DNA from: Thysanoteuthis rhombus | Lineage: Eukaryota > Mollusca > Cephalopoda > Oegopsida > Thysanoteuthidae | NCBI GenBank assembly: GCA_963457665.1 | Contig: OY735209.1 | Location: 9,127,314 to 9,191,313 of the forward strand | Length of the DNA stretch: 64,000 nucleotides | Direction of reading: 5' to 3' | In this document: piece after piece, positions 1 through 11,181 of the stretch | Layout of the letters: every line of letters starts with the position of its first letter | Numbering within the stretch: the first letter of the stretch is position 1 | Made by a program: the position numbers and the translations under genes | Notes under the pieces: generated by a model | Databases searched by the model: none | What the model was told of the DNA's origin: nothing | The model's input: the letters and a program-made list of their open reading frames with translations, nothing else

Positions 1-199
1 ATTGACGATTCTTTCTTTGTAAAATTTGACTGAGTGCTACTGGTGATCTTGTTATTTTTTTCTCAGGGTTGAATAGTCTATGCATGAAGAGTGCTTTATA
101 TCAGGGAGAGCATATATAAATAAGTGTACAGAGAAAATTCAGTTTTTCGCGATTACGAGTTTCATGCCAGAGGTGCACTCGTTAGACCGTCTCCTCTGT

Positions 200-202
<3 letters not shown>
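1..202. other. unannotated flank
   Basis: No coding signal, RNA or repeat was recognised here. It leads into a long CT microsatellite. Confidence 0.5.
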
Positions 203-276
<74 letters not shown>

Positions 277-301
277 ATATATATGTTTGTGTGTGTGTGT
301 A
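203..301. repeat. compound microsatellite (CT)n-(TA)n-(GT)n
   Basis: About 70 bases of uninterrupted CT are followed by a short TA run and a GT run. Apparent Ser-Leu open frames across it are products of the dinucleotide repeat and not genes. Confidence 0.97.
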
Positions 302-324
302 TGAGTAAGAGAAATTGTTTTTGA

Positions 325-395
325 AGGGGTTCCCTGTAAAATTCAATTATTGAAAAGAGTTCCCGTGTAGTTAAAGTTTGAAGACCACTGGTCTA
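325..395. mobile_element. hAT-like MITE right end (fragment)
   Basis: The segment finishes with a reverse-complement hAT-type terminus (TTTGAAGACCACTG) followed by GTCTAGAA. The same end followed by GTCTAG occurs near 8908, 38296 and 51564. The left end seems lost in the neighbouring microsatellite. Family assignment rests on the terminus and the TCTAG target preference known for some hAT elements. Confidence 0.4.
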
Positions 396-900
396 GAATG
401 TGAGACAAAGGCCGCCAGATTCACATGGGCCCATCTTGAAGGAGTTGCCCAGAACTGAGTCCGCTGGCTAGGCGTGGCGTCGTTGTGGCTCTATGCTCCA
501 CAAAAAGTGTACAGGAATGAACGGTGCGAAACTAAATCTCTAACACTATACCGATATCTTATGTTTTGCTCTCACTAACATTCCTAACAGCAGCCATATT
601 ACTATTTTTTTCTATTTAACGAAGCTAATTTTATTCAACGTCAACTCAAAATCAATTTAAGGAATCTTTTAATCTCTGATACTATGTGATTTGTGCATCT
701 CTTGTGTTTTCATCATGTGCGTCTGTCTGTCAGAGTATCACGGTAAAACGAAAAGACACACAGGCCTCTGATTTTCTACACATAAATTGACTTAACACTG
801 GGATCAAACAAACTATTTTGCTTCCTTGGAAATTTCAACACTATCGAGTTTTTTTCAGCTGGTGGTTCGATTTAAATTGCGAGTATTATTTAAACATTCA
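396..900. other. no recognisable feature
   Basis: AT-rich single-copy-looking sequence with no supported gene or repeat. Confidence 0.5.
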
Positions 901-914
901 AGTTCTTCAAAGAG

Positions 915-1332
915 AAAATGTTTCTGCCGTGGTATAAGGGACTGGTTCGTCCTCACTTGGAAACGTCAGTAGAGGTATGCAAAGCCTTAATGTTCTTAAA
1001 ATGATCAATGCGATTGAATTAGTACAGAGTATAACGACAAAAATGATCCCATGATATCGAAAGAAAAAACGTATGAAGAAAGGAATAGATCACTAGACTT
1101 ACTTCCACTCAGGCACAGGAGATTGAAGACAGACATGCTCGAAACATTTAAAATCATAACCAAAATCTATGGAAAAGCAATGTATAACGAAAGTGAAGTT
1201 AAAAAAAAACAGACAAGGACAAGGGCTAAAGAAAAACCACTCAAGATAAAGAGATGTAAAATAGAGCTGAAAAAAAAAAAAAAAAAACAGCTTCACACAG
1301 CGCATAGGCCCAATCTGGATCAGACTTTCTAA
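915..1332 (+). mobile_element. CR1/jockey-like LINE, C-terminal fragment
   Basis: Translation of this stretch gives pieces typical of the region after the reverse transcriptase core in CR1/jockey-type LINEs: LYKGLVRPHLE near 925-960, then TTKMIP, and ERNRSLDLLPLRHRRLKTD within the 93-residue open frame at 1051-1332. In such proteins the blocks read roughly 'LYKxLVRPHLEY..VW', 'RRATKMI', 'YEERLxxLxLxxLxxRRxRxDLI'. The block between the first two is missing and frames change, so this is a dead 5'-truncated copy. It carries an A-rich lysine tract at 1269-1287. The downstream fold-back element begins about where the similarity stops. Confidence 0.6.
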
Positions 1333-2250
1333 AGATCGATGGCTTTCAATTTACTGAATCTCAGATTACTGCCTTTTCAGTTGCTCACGGCCGATTGGTC
1401 GAATCAGGATCCCCAGAAAAAAAAAACAAGGGAAGATAATTCTAGGGCCTCTCTTTCATGGTTCATTATTTCCAACAACACCGGTTCATCTATTTTTTCT
1501 TCAAAATTAGTGCGATTGGGATTTGTTTACAATTTATGAAAAAAACACAAAATTTGTAAATGTACTTTTTTTTATCTACGATAAGATTTAGGTAGTATTT
1601 ACAATGTATTCATGAGAAAAAATCGGTTGGCTTTTTTTCTAAAATTAGGGGGATGGGGATGTTTACGATATTTGGAAAAAAGCATCTATTGTGAAATTTG
1701 TAAATCATCTATTTATTTACGATAAGATTTAGTTTACAATGCAAGATAAGCAACAGCGGGTTAAATTTTGAACAAATTTGTGCTTGTATCTCACTTTGGG
1801 AGTTTTTTTTTCTTTTCAAGAGTGTTTGATGATTTTTTTTTATATATATCATGAATAAGATTTACGGAGAAAAAAAATGGTTTTTCATCTACGATATTCA
1901 ATTAACACGTGAGCTCATGAGTCTGTACATATAAAATCGTACGTAAGAATCGTACGCATGAATCTTATATACAATGTATTCTGTAAATACCAAATCCCAT
2001 CGTAAATAAATAGTATAATTAACCATAGATGCGTTCCTTTCGTAAATCATAAGCATACACTCATCGCATTTTTTTTTTTTTTTAAAGTTGACCGGTGTTT
2101 TCGTAGATATTAACAATGACAGAGAGGCCATCGAATAAATGTCTTCCGTTGTTTTTCTGGGAATTCAGACGCGACCAATCAGCGGCAAGCAAATGAACAG
2201 GCAGTAATGTGAGGTTAGGGAAATTGATATGGTCACCCTAAAGATATAGT
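1330..2250. mobile_element. fold-back element with ~170-200 bp inverted arms
   Basis: The sequence at about 1335-1525 is matched by the reverse complement of about 2060-2245. Both arms share GATTGGTCG, an AGATTACTGCC/ACATTACTGCC block, a CCAGAAAAA tract, GGCCTCTCT and AACACCGGT in the same order. The middle has two imperfect direct units (about 1505-1605 and 1643-1742) sharing TACGATAAGATTTAG and TTTACAATG. No transposase is present, so it would be non-autonomous. The arms differ at many positions, which suggests an old insertion. Confidence 0.65.
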
Positions 2251-2940
2251 AACTACACCAAGTGTGGACAAATCAAAGGGGCGGACGGAAGAACTACGGA
2301 AGAATCAGGCCGTTCATTACAACCGCGAGGCCATGATTATCAGCATCCCTAGCATTGGAGTGACCCACTTCAGCGATCCGAGGAGCTAGAGTAAAAATGT
2401 TATCTAGAAAAAAAAACAAAACTCAACACATATGTTATGTCCAGTAGCTATGGACAGGGTTGTGGCGTAGAAAGCGTCAGTAAATGTACCAGAATGATGT
2501 GTATTAGAAAAAAAAGTTGTATGAAAGTAAGAATGTTTTTATCTATTTGATAAAGAAACGAGATGGAGAGAGAATTAAACGTTTCTATGTATGAGAGAGG
2601 GGGAGAATATTCATGTCTCCTTTTTATTTCCCTACTCAACTGCGTAAAACTTTTTTCAATTTTTGTTTGGAAATTTGTAAGCAGCTTTGGGAAAACATGT
2701 GTAGACATTTAAATGTTTTTTTTTTACTATTGATTTAGATCAGATTCGTATTTCAATGTTACCTCATTATTTAATTGTAGTGCAAAAACAAAAGAGCCTT
2801 TCCTCTCATTCTTTCTTCGCATTAAAGAGATTTATAACAAAAACATTTGAAACATTTTTATGCTATTGTCTGCTTTCTTGAGTGTTCCAAGATAATGAAA
2901 AGAAAAAGTTGTACGAGAGAGTGCGAACGATTCTATATGG
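2251..2940. other. no recognisable feature
   Basis: AT-rich, with short A and T homopolymers. Small open frames lack any recognisable protein signature. Confidence 0.5.
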
Positions 2941-2944
2941 CGGC

Positions 2945-3256
2945 TTCTGTTCAGTCTTCACAGACAATGGAACATACCATGCCCCTGGGGCGCAAGATAG
3001 ACGAAGCGTATGGAGATTCAAAGAAACCCAATCGCCAGATTTGCTGATGAAATCCGAAGTTGAGCGCGATACGTCTGACATCAGGTGGGCTACAGGAGCT
3101 GTCGGAAAGGTCTAAACCACCTTAAAGGGACCACATTGCAAGACTATTTCACCCATGGATTCATGCCGTCAGGGCATTAGTGCAAAGTGAACAAAAGCGG
3201 AGTTTGAACTCGGGTCGCCGATTCCATTGTCTGAGCCGTTACCAACTACGCACAGC
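2945..3256 (-). mobile_element. tRNA-derived SINE, copy A of SINE-1
   Basis: Read on the minus strand from 3256, a tRNA-like head has an A-box-like TAGTTGGTAACGGC, then a B-box-like GAGTTCAAACTC, and continues into GTTCACTTT. The far end near 2961-2992 contains ACAGACAATGGAAC and CCCCTGGGG. Both head and tail are shared with the plus-strand copy at 22872-23215, while the middle differs. A tRNA pseudogene is less likely because head and tail recur together. Confidence 0.6.
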
Positions 3257-3667
3257 AATATATATGGTGTATAATAAACTAGAATATGCCGGTGTTATTT
3301 ATGTATGGACCGGCACTAAGGAGCCTAAAGCTATTTCATTCGGTAATTCGTTTTTAATAATTCAAATAACCTGATTTCATTTTTTTTTAAGTCTCATCTC
3401 AGCTCAACTTGTTCTAATGTGCGATCAGATCAAGTCCCAAGCATTTCTGTGACGTAAAAAGTTCATTGTTATGTCATCAATATTCATCTTATTTCAAGCC
3501 TTTAATTATTTTTTTGCCATGTTAACCTATTTCACATGGACCTATCCATTATAACTTTGAAGTTATAAAAGCGCTTGAACAGGATATACAGCCATATACA
3601 AACAAACATACTAACTTACATGTATGGCTTTTATATGGAGAGGTATATGATAGCGAGAAAGAGATAC
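3257..3667. other. no recognisable feature
   Basis: AT-rich filler between a SINE and a microsatellite. Confidence 0.5.
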
Positions 3668-3692
3668 AGAGAGAGAGAGAGAGAGAGAGAGA
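3668..3692. repeat. (GA)n microsatellite
   Basis: Twelve or so uninterrupted GA units. Confidence 0.95.
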
Positions 3693-3794
3693 ATTTTTAT
3701 ATTCACGGGAGAAAGAAATTTTTATACGTGTAGCACAGGAAAAGGTAATTTTGTTAAGCGTCAAAACTTTCTATTGTACAGATTAAAAGTGAGC

Positions 3795-4140
3795 GAAATA
3801 TTTCCCCTTCAAAATAGAAGGGTACCCTTCTTTCCCTTTTGGGGGTCAGAATGATGGAGGGATAGTTTCTTCTTTCATTTAATGTGTCAAAATAAGGTGA
3901 CCCCCTCCCTTTCAAGAGTCGTTATCGGGCAGGGGATCCTTTTTACTTTTAGGCGTCAAAATCGAGATGGGGGGGGGGGTGAGGGCAGAAAGTTTCTTTT
4001 CCCGTTTTAGGGGTTAAACTCAGAGGACCTTTCCCATTCCAACGATCAAAATCGAAGGGGAATTTTCCCCTATTTAGGGGTCAAAATGGGAGTTCAGCTT
4101 ATAGGTAGCTAAAATTTCGGACAGAGGTCAAAATCGAGTG
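3795..4140. repeat. degenerate ~50-60 bp G-rich minisatellite
   Basis: At least six imperfect units share the core 'TTTAGGGGTCAAAATCGA' followed by a G run and a pyrimidine run. Unit order is preserved but spacing varies. One unit carries an 11-base G run near 3969-3979. Not coding. Confidence 0.75.
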
Positions 4141-4199
4141 AAACATTGTTTTTCAGTCATGAAATCACATTTGTTCCGCTATACTTTTATATTTGAACT

Positions 4200-4240
4200 T
4201 ATCTACCCCCGGGCAACGCCAGGTACCTCTGCCAGTGAAT
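4200..4240 (+). repeat. dispersed-repeat tail (CCCGGGCAACGCCAGGTA)
   Basis: The motif CCCGGGCAACGCCAGGTA and its reverse complement (CTAGCGTTTACCGGGTA near 20540) mark the end of a widespread invertebrate dispersed repeat. Here only the end is clear. Confidence 0.4.
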
Positions 4241-4500
4241 GATAATGGTGGTTTTGTCAACCAATAGCACCCAGATTCGTGCAACACGACAAAGAAGAAT
4301 TGTCCATTGCCATTCAAATATGGGTTGTGACGATTTCCATAACGTTACTGACCAAAATGTGACAGGCAACAATTGATAAGCTTATGAATTAGTAATAATG
4401 TCCATAGTTTATGAATAAGGTTATTGTATCAATTGAAAGTAAAAAGAATTGATCCATAATATTAATCTCACTCTTGATACATATATATCGAGAGTGATAT
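4241..4500. other. no recognisable feature
   Basis: Nothing seen apart from AT-rich sequence. Confidence 0.5.
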
Positions 4501-4514
4501 ATAGATATATCGAA

Positions 4515-4592
<78 letters not shown>

Positions 4593-4649
4593 TGATGTAT
4601 AGATATATCGAGAGTCTCACTCTCTATATATGAATATATATATGGAGAT

Positions 4650-4713
<64 letters not shown>

Positions 4714-4763
4714 AGATATAGATATATATATATAGAGAGAGAGAGAGGGGGAGAGAGAGAGAG
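4515..4763. repeat. compound microsatellite (CT)n/(TA)n/(GATATA)n/(GA)n
   Basis: A CT run passes into two TA runs separated by a short unique piece. A TAGATA hexamer series and a GA run follow. Confidence 0.97.
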
Positions 4764-5119
4764 TAAAAGCTCTACAGCTTTAAACACTTAACACATTAAA
4801 GAAGTTTTTCAAGAAAATTTTGTACTACTTCAGTCACTTATTTCCCGATATCTGCTAATGTAACCCAAGTAATTTTCTTCAGTCTTTTTATAATGTTCTA
4901 CACATACTTTGGTATGATGGTGCTACGTGTAAATATTTTCTAGTTGGGATCATCAGGAGTAGTGCTCGATGACTGTTTATAGTAAGAGCAGGATTTTGAG
5001 ATATACTTCGTCAGAAAAAATATAATAAAAAATTAATCAACATATAAACAACATCGATACGTGTGTGAGTGTGTGTCTGTGCGTGGATTGAACGGAAAGT
5101 GAGGGTCCAGTTTTGCATA
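4764..5119. other. no recognisable feature
   Basis: AT-rich, including a short GT-rich patch near 5060-5080. Confidence 0.5.
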
Positions 5120-5380
5120 ATAGTTACAATATAAATAGAACCCTCCTTCAAAAAACTTTTGAAATACTTTTTTCTCTCAACATTTTTGATTCAATTGTGA
5201 TTTAGGAAAAAGTGTCCTTCACTTTCGACCCCTTAAAGGATGGGTTTCCTCTCACTTCAAATTCCTTAGAGAACATGGGCAGAAAGTAGGCTTACTCTGG
5301 CATCGTTGTATTATTGTAAATAGACCCCTTTCTAAAACTCTTCAAAAAATATTTTTCTCAAAACGTTTTGTTTCAAAATC
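5120..5380. repeat. imperfect direct repeat, ~185 bp period
   Basis: Blocks at about 5125-5195 and 5310-5375 share 'AATAGA-CCC', 'TTCAAAAAA', 'TTTTTCTC' and 'AACATTTT/AACGTTTT' in the same order. They lead into the tandem units that follow and probably belong to the same dispersed element. Confidence 0.5.
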
Positions 5381-5383
5381 TCC

Positions 5384-5762
5384 CACCAGGTTCATGGGGT
5401 GGGCTTGCCGAATTTGGTTGGAATGCACCCATTTTTGGGGGGTACTTTTCATAGCGTTTACTGACAAACACACGAACACGCGGAGATCTCTCACTTCTAT
5501 ATTCAAGATTAAAATCTTCCTCGGCTCCATTTAGTAGGCATGCCAAATTTGGTTTGAATGTAACCATGTTTAGATACTTTTTATATCGTGACTGAGAAAC
5601 ACAAAACACCTCTCGTTTATATATTTATTAAAAACCCTTCGAAGTCTACCGAGTACGCATGCCAAATTTGATTGGACTGCAACCATGTTTAGGTACTTTT
5701 AATAGCGTTTACAGACACGCACATAAACACATAGACACCACTCACTTATATATTTGAGGTAT
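5384..5762. repeat. three tandem ~125 bp units of a dispersed repeat
   Basis: Units begin at about 5384, 5520 and 5638. Each carries ATGCCAAATTTGGTT (or a close variant), then ACCCATTTTT/AACCATGTTT, TACTTTT, ATAGCGTTTAC and a CTCACTTATATAT-like end. One further diverged copy lies at 20400-20530, so the unit exists outside this array. Confidence 0.75.
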
Positions 5763-6975
5763 GTGTGTGTCCTTCTGAGTTAGTGCTTGTGTGTGCGTAT
5801 ATGTCTGCTTGTGTGTGCGCGTTGGTTGGGATGTATTTAAGCAGCAGTCTTTCATTAATACAAGTTTGATTTTAGACGATAGAGATGACATGCTTTTGTC
5901 TATATCTTTTTTTTTAAAACTTAATAATAGAGAGAACGGATTTCTGGAACTAATGAATGCAAAAGTTGCCCAAACGTCTGTGATCCAATGCTTCCAATAA
6001 GATTTCTGGCTTATATCAGAATCAGGAAAAAAACTGTGGATGTTGTCCAATTCTTGAATACTCACTAAACTCAGTTAGCTGAACACGCGGGACAATGAAA
6101 TCTTATACGAGTAATATGCAAGCCAAGTATTTCAATGGGCTAAATATATAGATCAGCTGTTCAATATATCTAAAATTCCAGTTCCCAAACTAAAGAATAT
6201 CTTATCAAGTTTTGGGTCTCCTGATTATACGGTAAGAGTTTCAAGAACCTAAAGCCTTTTTTTCTAACAATTTATACACATATGAAACCACGGTTGTATG
6301 GGGACTGTTTTAATGAGAGGGGTCGGGAACGGCTTGATTTGCTTGAGATTTTTTCAGTTCTTCAAAAATTACATAGATTTGTGCTCAGAATTTAGTAAGT
6401 TTCCTCGAACGGGAGGGGGTCAATTGCCTCCTGTCCCCCTGGCTCATACGCCTGTTTATTACCCACAGAATGATTCGTAAATGGAAAAAGCGGTATGCGG
6501 CAGGAAAAACTGTATTGAACGTTTTCGCATTCTGAAGACCATCGGTCAAATGACGTTAGTGATTTTGTCACTCGTATCGAACTGAAACGACATCACTTTA
6601 TATCCCCCTATAATTATTACTGGAGTTCACATTCCTTCTATGAATGACACACACCTGTCTTGCTTCATTAGCCATAGTGACAATGGTTACTCGGAACTTT
6701 CCCCCGTACCCTATCCGTTACTCAGACAAACATATGGCATCCAAAAAAGTAACGTGTTCTCATTTTTCAGTTGAAATATAATGTCCGTCTTTTGCTCTAA
6801 AAGGACGTCCTTTTTTCTGTTTACGCTGCTATACTCGTACGTCCCAGGACCCACTGGAGGGGCATTAGCCTGCCTTCATGCATCCTTCCCCGATAGGACC
6901 GACAACCAATAAACAATGCTGTGATATGCAAGGATTTCTTTTTTTCAAAGTTACCCGTTACGAATAGGTGAGCTT
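5763..6975. other. no recognisable feature
   Basis: About 1.2 kb with GT-rich patches near 5760-5820 and otherwise unremarkable AT-rich sequence. Open frames of 60-107 codons here show no family signature. Confidence 0.5.
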
Positions 6976-6979
6976 TTTG

Positions 6980-6980
6980 C

Positions 6981-7052
<72 letters not shown>
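6980..7052. repeat. (TA)n microsatellite
   Basis: About 36 TA units with one GT interruption near the start. Confidence 0.97.
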
Positions 7053-7056
<4 letters not shown>

Positions 7057-7239
7057 ACAGCTTCATAATAAGTAGTATCAGCACTATGCTATGAGATTAT
7101 TTCGATGTCTATATCTGAAATTTTGTTTACCTTGAAACGTCTTGCATTTCAATTGATTTCAGGTCAGATTGTCCTCTTTCTTTTTTATATTTGCATCTGG
7201 TAATCTCTCATCCGTAACACCAACACAACTTACTGAAGA

Positions 7240-7524
7240 CACACCCATACATGCACACACGTACGCACAGGCTCCTGCACACGTGTGAGCGCTCATGCAG
7301 ACTTATACAGACACTCTCTCACACTCATACTCAAACATGCACACGTGCGCACACCCGCACACACACACATACACAGACACTAACATGCACACACGTACGC
7401 ACACCTGGACGCAGACCCTCTCCCTCTCACACACACGTACACATGACATCTACTCCCACACGCACACACATATACGACCCCTCTCTCTCCCACACGCAGA
7501 TACCCACGTACACACTTACACACC

Positions 7525-7566
<42 letters not shown>

Positions 7567-7590
7567 TACAAACAGACACATACATATGTA
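7240..7590. repeat. CA/CT-rich microsatellite cluster
   Basis: Interrupted ACAC, CACGTACGCAC and CT runs occupy 350 bases. The His/Thr- or Ser-rich open frames on both strands come from this composition. Confidence 0.9.
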
Positions 7591-7639
7591 CCCACACTTA
7601 ATATCAACTCATTAGAGCGGCCATCCTTTCAAATTGTCA

Positions 7640-7720
7640 TCAAAGCATCACGAAGATTCGTCAAGCAACCTGGACTCGAACTCAGATGAATTCAAGCAAT
7701 AAGCACTCATTGGCAAACAA
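7640..7720 (-). mobile_element. possible tRNA-like SINE head
   Basis: The minus strand shows a B-box-like GAGTTCGAGTCC about 30 bases after CCAATGAGTGCTTATTGC, which only loosely resembles an A box. It could equally be chance. Confidence 0.25.
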
Positions 7721-7841
7721 ATTACTCTTTCATACTTCACATCGAAGTATTAAACTTTCAACTTAGACATCTAAACTCTTAATTCTCCCTCAAGAGAACC
7801 TGGGAAAGTATTTTTCACAATACTTCAGTAAAACTAGAAAG

Positions 7842-8345
7842 CACTCAGAGCGCGCATACCTCAGCCAACGACATTTGTCCATGGATCTGCCCCCAAAATT
7901 CAATCAGTCCATCCATATTTTTTTTAGGTTTAGACATATAAATACGATATAGGAGAGATAATTTTGCATGGATCTGTTCCAAAAATGTTATCAGTTCTTC
8001 CGTAGCCTATTATCCACACCTCCAGATAATGTGATAGAAATTGATTGATTGCTTTTCGAGATTTCACGCAGAAAGTCATGTGCGTAGACATAAATGTGGT
8101 TTGAAAAAAAATCTCTCAATCACAAAAGAATTCCTGGATCCACCCAAAAATTTTAGCACTTCTGTCCCATCCCATTGCTCTCCCTTCCACAAAATCTAAT
8201 CGAAATCCATTCAGTATTTTCGGAGATATCGTGTGGACAGACGAACAAACAAACAAACAGATGCGACCGAATACAAAGGCTTCTTTCCAATTTAAAAACA
8301 AAACAAAACAATATAATAACCCAAAATGGATCTTCTCTACAATTT
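7842..8345 (+). mobile_element. modular non-autonomous repeat M, plus copy
   Basis: Starts GCGCGCATACCTCAGCCAAC and holds repeated modules with 'TGGATCTGCC', 'ATCAGTTCTTC' and 'GTAGCCTATT'. The last module ends TTTTCGGAGATATCGTGTGG followed by AACAAACAAAC. A minus-strand copy lies at 28905-29410 with the same module order. No protein is encoded. It could be a SINE-like or Helitron-like element, and the family cannot be set from sequence alone. Confidence 0.6.
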
Positions 8346-8547
8346 GTAACACGAATTCTAGTCATAACACGTGAAAAACGAGGGAAATTTTGCTATAGTA
8401 GTGATTGGTGTTAATTCGTCAGGTAGATTTCAACATAATTTTCTGTTTTCACGGACAATTTAGCGCCGCCACTCCAAAATGCCGTCCTTGAGGCAAAAGG
8501 CACTTGTATAGCAAATTCAATTTCAAACAATCCTGAACTTCTGTTGT

Positions 8548-8908
8548 CAGGGTTTCTCAAACTGGGTTCGGTGGAGACCTGGGGTTCAAAATCAAACATT
8601 TTTGATTCCGTGTCTGATTTTGAAAAATAATCATTCACAGTTTCAAATGAAATATAATGTGGTATTGATGCAAAAAATCAAAATGCTCTCGTTGTACCAG
8701 ACTTCAGTTGTTGGTTTTCATTAATAAAGCCATGCTTAATGAAGAATTAAGACTAACTTTATAAATATGAATAAGCATAGTCGAGGGTTTTCATAAATTT
8801 CGTATTCAAGAATTACACTAACTCATGCTATAATGTTTTAGGTTCCAAAATAAGGCCGATCCGTCTCAGAGGTTTCACGAGTGCAAAAAGTTTGAGAAAC
8901 CCTGGTCT
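8548..8908. mobile_element. hAT-like MITE
   Basis: Terminal inverted repeats CAGGGTTTCTCAAACT (8548) and AGTTTGAGAAACCCTG (ending 8908) are exact over 16 bases and bound 361 bp of non-coding sequence. The right flank is GTCTAGAT, fitting the nTCTAGAn target preference of some hAT elements. The left flank, TCTGTTGT, matches poorly, so the duplication has decayed or was imperfect. Confidence 0.75.
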
Positions 8909-9380
8909 AGATAATATAAGTGGTTCTTAATCCTCTCTCCTCTAATGCCCCCTTTCAAATATTGGTGCGATCTGGCAACCCTACATTACAATTACACTAG
9001 TAAGCGGCCACAGATTTTCGATGAACTATGCAATGGAGTTATAAGTATCTATTCGTAGCTTTATAGTTTGCACTTATAAATAAGAAATTTACAAAATTAG
9101 AATGATGGTTCAATTCTATCCTTAACCAATTAGGAGATAAACATCTGGTAGTAAACATCTGTTAGTTTGGAATGAAAATAACAGCCATCCTGAGCTTGAT
9201 GATATTTTGATGATATGTCAATATCAGGTTCAATATCTGACAAATAATCTCAAGTTTCTTTCTTTACTTATTCGCAAATATTCATTCGCTTGGCTGGCGA
9301 TTGCTTCGCTGAACTGAATCCTGAATGATGACTTTGTTTGTTTAAAAAGACAGTTATAATTCTTTTTTGTAATTATTTTT
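8909..9380. other. no recognisable feature
   Basis: AT-rich with no repeat recognised. Confidence 0.5.
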
Positions 9381-9389
9381 TTTTTTTCC

Positions 9390-10235
9390 AAAAAGATGAA
9401 GACAATACCTTTAAAGGGTACAAGGCCATATCCAGAGACCTTGACATTCCTATTTCAACAGGTCGCAGCGTTATCATGAAGAAGTTCGCCAAGCTTGGAA
9501 ATGTCAAGAAACTTCATGGGTGTGTGGTGGGAAGGATGAGAGAAAATTTCCAAGTTTTGTTTGAACTTTGCAAAAACATCGCAATGACGTCCAATGAGCC
9601 GAGGGCTGACTTGGTAAAATCTGGAGTGGTGTTTTCAACGTGCACCACATGATGTAAACTAAACCAAGAAATGCTTTATGGATAAATGCCAAGGAAGACT
9701 TTATTGCCGAGAAAATACTTGCCAATAATGGATTGATCTTTGCCAAAGATTACCTGCACAAAATACGATTTCTGAGCAGACAAAACCAAAATAGAGCTTA
9801 TTGGCAGTGCACACCAGCAATTTGTTCATTTACGACGGGATGATGATCACTTGGAAAAGAATACTCAACCTAAAATCAAGCGTAATGAAGAATCAATAAT
9901 GTTGTAGGGTTGCTCTGATGCCTCTGGTATTGGGGGCCTCGACAGTATCGAAGGAATAATTCTTACCATGAGCATGGCATTTTAAGAAAACTTATCCCAA
10001 AGAGCATGGGTTCTCCAACACGACAAAAACCCCAAACACGCAAGAATGGGCGAAAGGGAAGGAAGGAGGGAACTGTTCTTAAGTGGTCAACAATGAGTCC
10101 TGATCTCAATTCCATTGAAAATCTTTGAAGAGAACTGAAGTCACCAGTCGATAGATGGAAAAGCTTATAAATTGCTGCAAGAAATGTTTGGAGGCAGTAA
10201 TTGTTGCCAAAGGCTGGACAACAAAATGTTTACGA
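9390..10235 (+). mobile_element. Tc1-like transposase, decayed copy
   Basis: Cut-and-paste transposase remains in several frames. The N-terminal helix-turn-helix is visible as GYKAISRDLDIPISTGRS within the frame at 9338-9652, matching the Tc1 pattern 'GYKxISKxLxIPxSTVRxII'. Next come RKTLLPRKY, SEQTK where Tc1 has (S/T)DETK, MLWGCSDASGIGGL with a stop in place of W in the actual reading, LQHDKNPKHAR (second catalytic Asp kept), SPDLNSIENL (third catalytic acid kept, followed by a stop where W is expected), and LEAVIVAKGWTTK near the end. The first catalytic Asp looks lost. At least four frame changes or stops show it is inactive. Terminal inverted repeats were not found. Confidence 0.85.
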
Positions 10236-10296
10236 CGGGGGCCTTTATTTTCAAACTCCTTGAGTTGACCTTTTTTTATTATGAATTCTTCAGATA

Positions 10297-10640
10297 TTAG
10301 AATTTAAGACATGGATAAAAGAGAGAGGGGAAAAGAAAGAGTGATGCCATGACGTCATATCGTGTCAACTTGCGTTTGTAAGTTCTCGATATCTTTTTGT
10401 TGACAGAATTTCTGTTACTCTTACTATGGAGTTTTGACTTCATTTTCGTTTGTCGCAACAATGGTAACGACATCACTAAAATCAGTGACGTCACGACGGT
10501 TCAAATAAGAGTTACGCACGCATAAACTGATGACGACTTCACTCTTTCAACTCAATATAAGAGTTGAAATAAGACACGTAGTTTTGGATTGATATTGTAT
10601 GGAGGAATAAATTCCTATTTGTTTACCTTTTAGATTTTAT
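10297..10640 (-). repeat. dispersed repeat family Y, minus copy
   Basis: The reverse complement of this block matches 44150-44480: both have GAGTGATGCCATGACGTCAT (or the close TATGACGTTATGGCATCACTC), CTTATTTGAACC/GAGCCGTC, GTGACGTCAC/CATGACGTCA, CGTTTGTCGCAACA/TGTGACAAACG, and a GA/CT tract next to the end. Non-coding. It has two CRE-like TGACGTCA palindromes. Confidence 0.65.
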
Positions 10641-11180
10641 TACTGTATAAGTTATATATTCTATTTCATCTTTGAAATTATAACAATATAAAATACGAAA
10701 AATATCGTTTGTTTGTCTAAATTACTTTGGACTAACTTGTGAAATATTCTGTTGCTACGATATTTGAACATTTTATTCGTTTCTGAAGACAGTGTACAGA
10801 TTATAGGAAAATTGTAAGGATGACAATAATTGTGGCCAGAACCGTAAGCAGCGAGGTTTTTCAATTTCAACATTCATGAGTTACACAATGGAGAACACCT
10901 GCGTTGGAAAGCCTTCCGCACCCTGGGGAAAATATAGAAAATTGAATCTTATTTATATTTTTCTCTTTCATGTATTACAGGTAAAACCTCCCAACAAAGA
11001 CAATTAAACATTCGCATTTGAAATTTCTGTTTCAAAACTACACTCCCTTCCTCCAATCATTTACCAGCTTGACTAATATTTAGTGGAAATCCCATTTGCT
11101 TTAATAATTGCCAGTCGTCAATTATAATAACCAGATACTAGTTATGACTTTGAGCAGAAGTTGTTTTATGTCATTGTTCA
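10641..11180. other. no recognisable feature
   Basis: AT-rich, unassigned. Confidence 0.5.
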
Positions 11181-11181
11181 A

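Noticed and set aside
80-324. Open frames of 66-74 codons rich in Ser-Leu
   Set aside because: They are translations of a (CT)n microsatellite.
7251-7615. His/Thr-rich frames and opposing Arg/Val/Cys-rich frame
   Set aside because: Products of a CA/CT microsatellite cluster, open on both strands at once.
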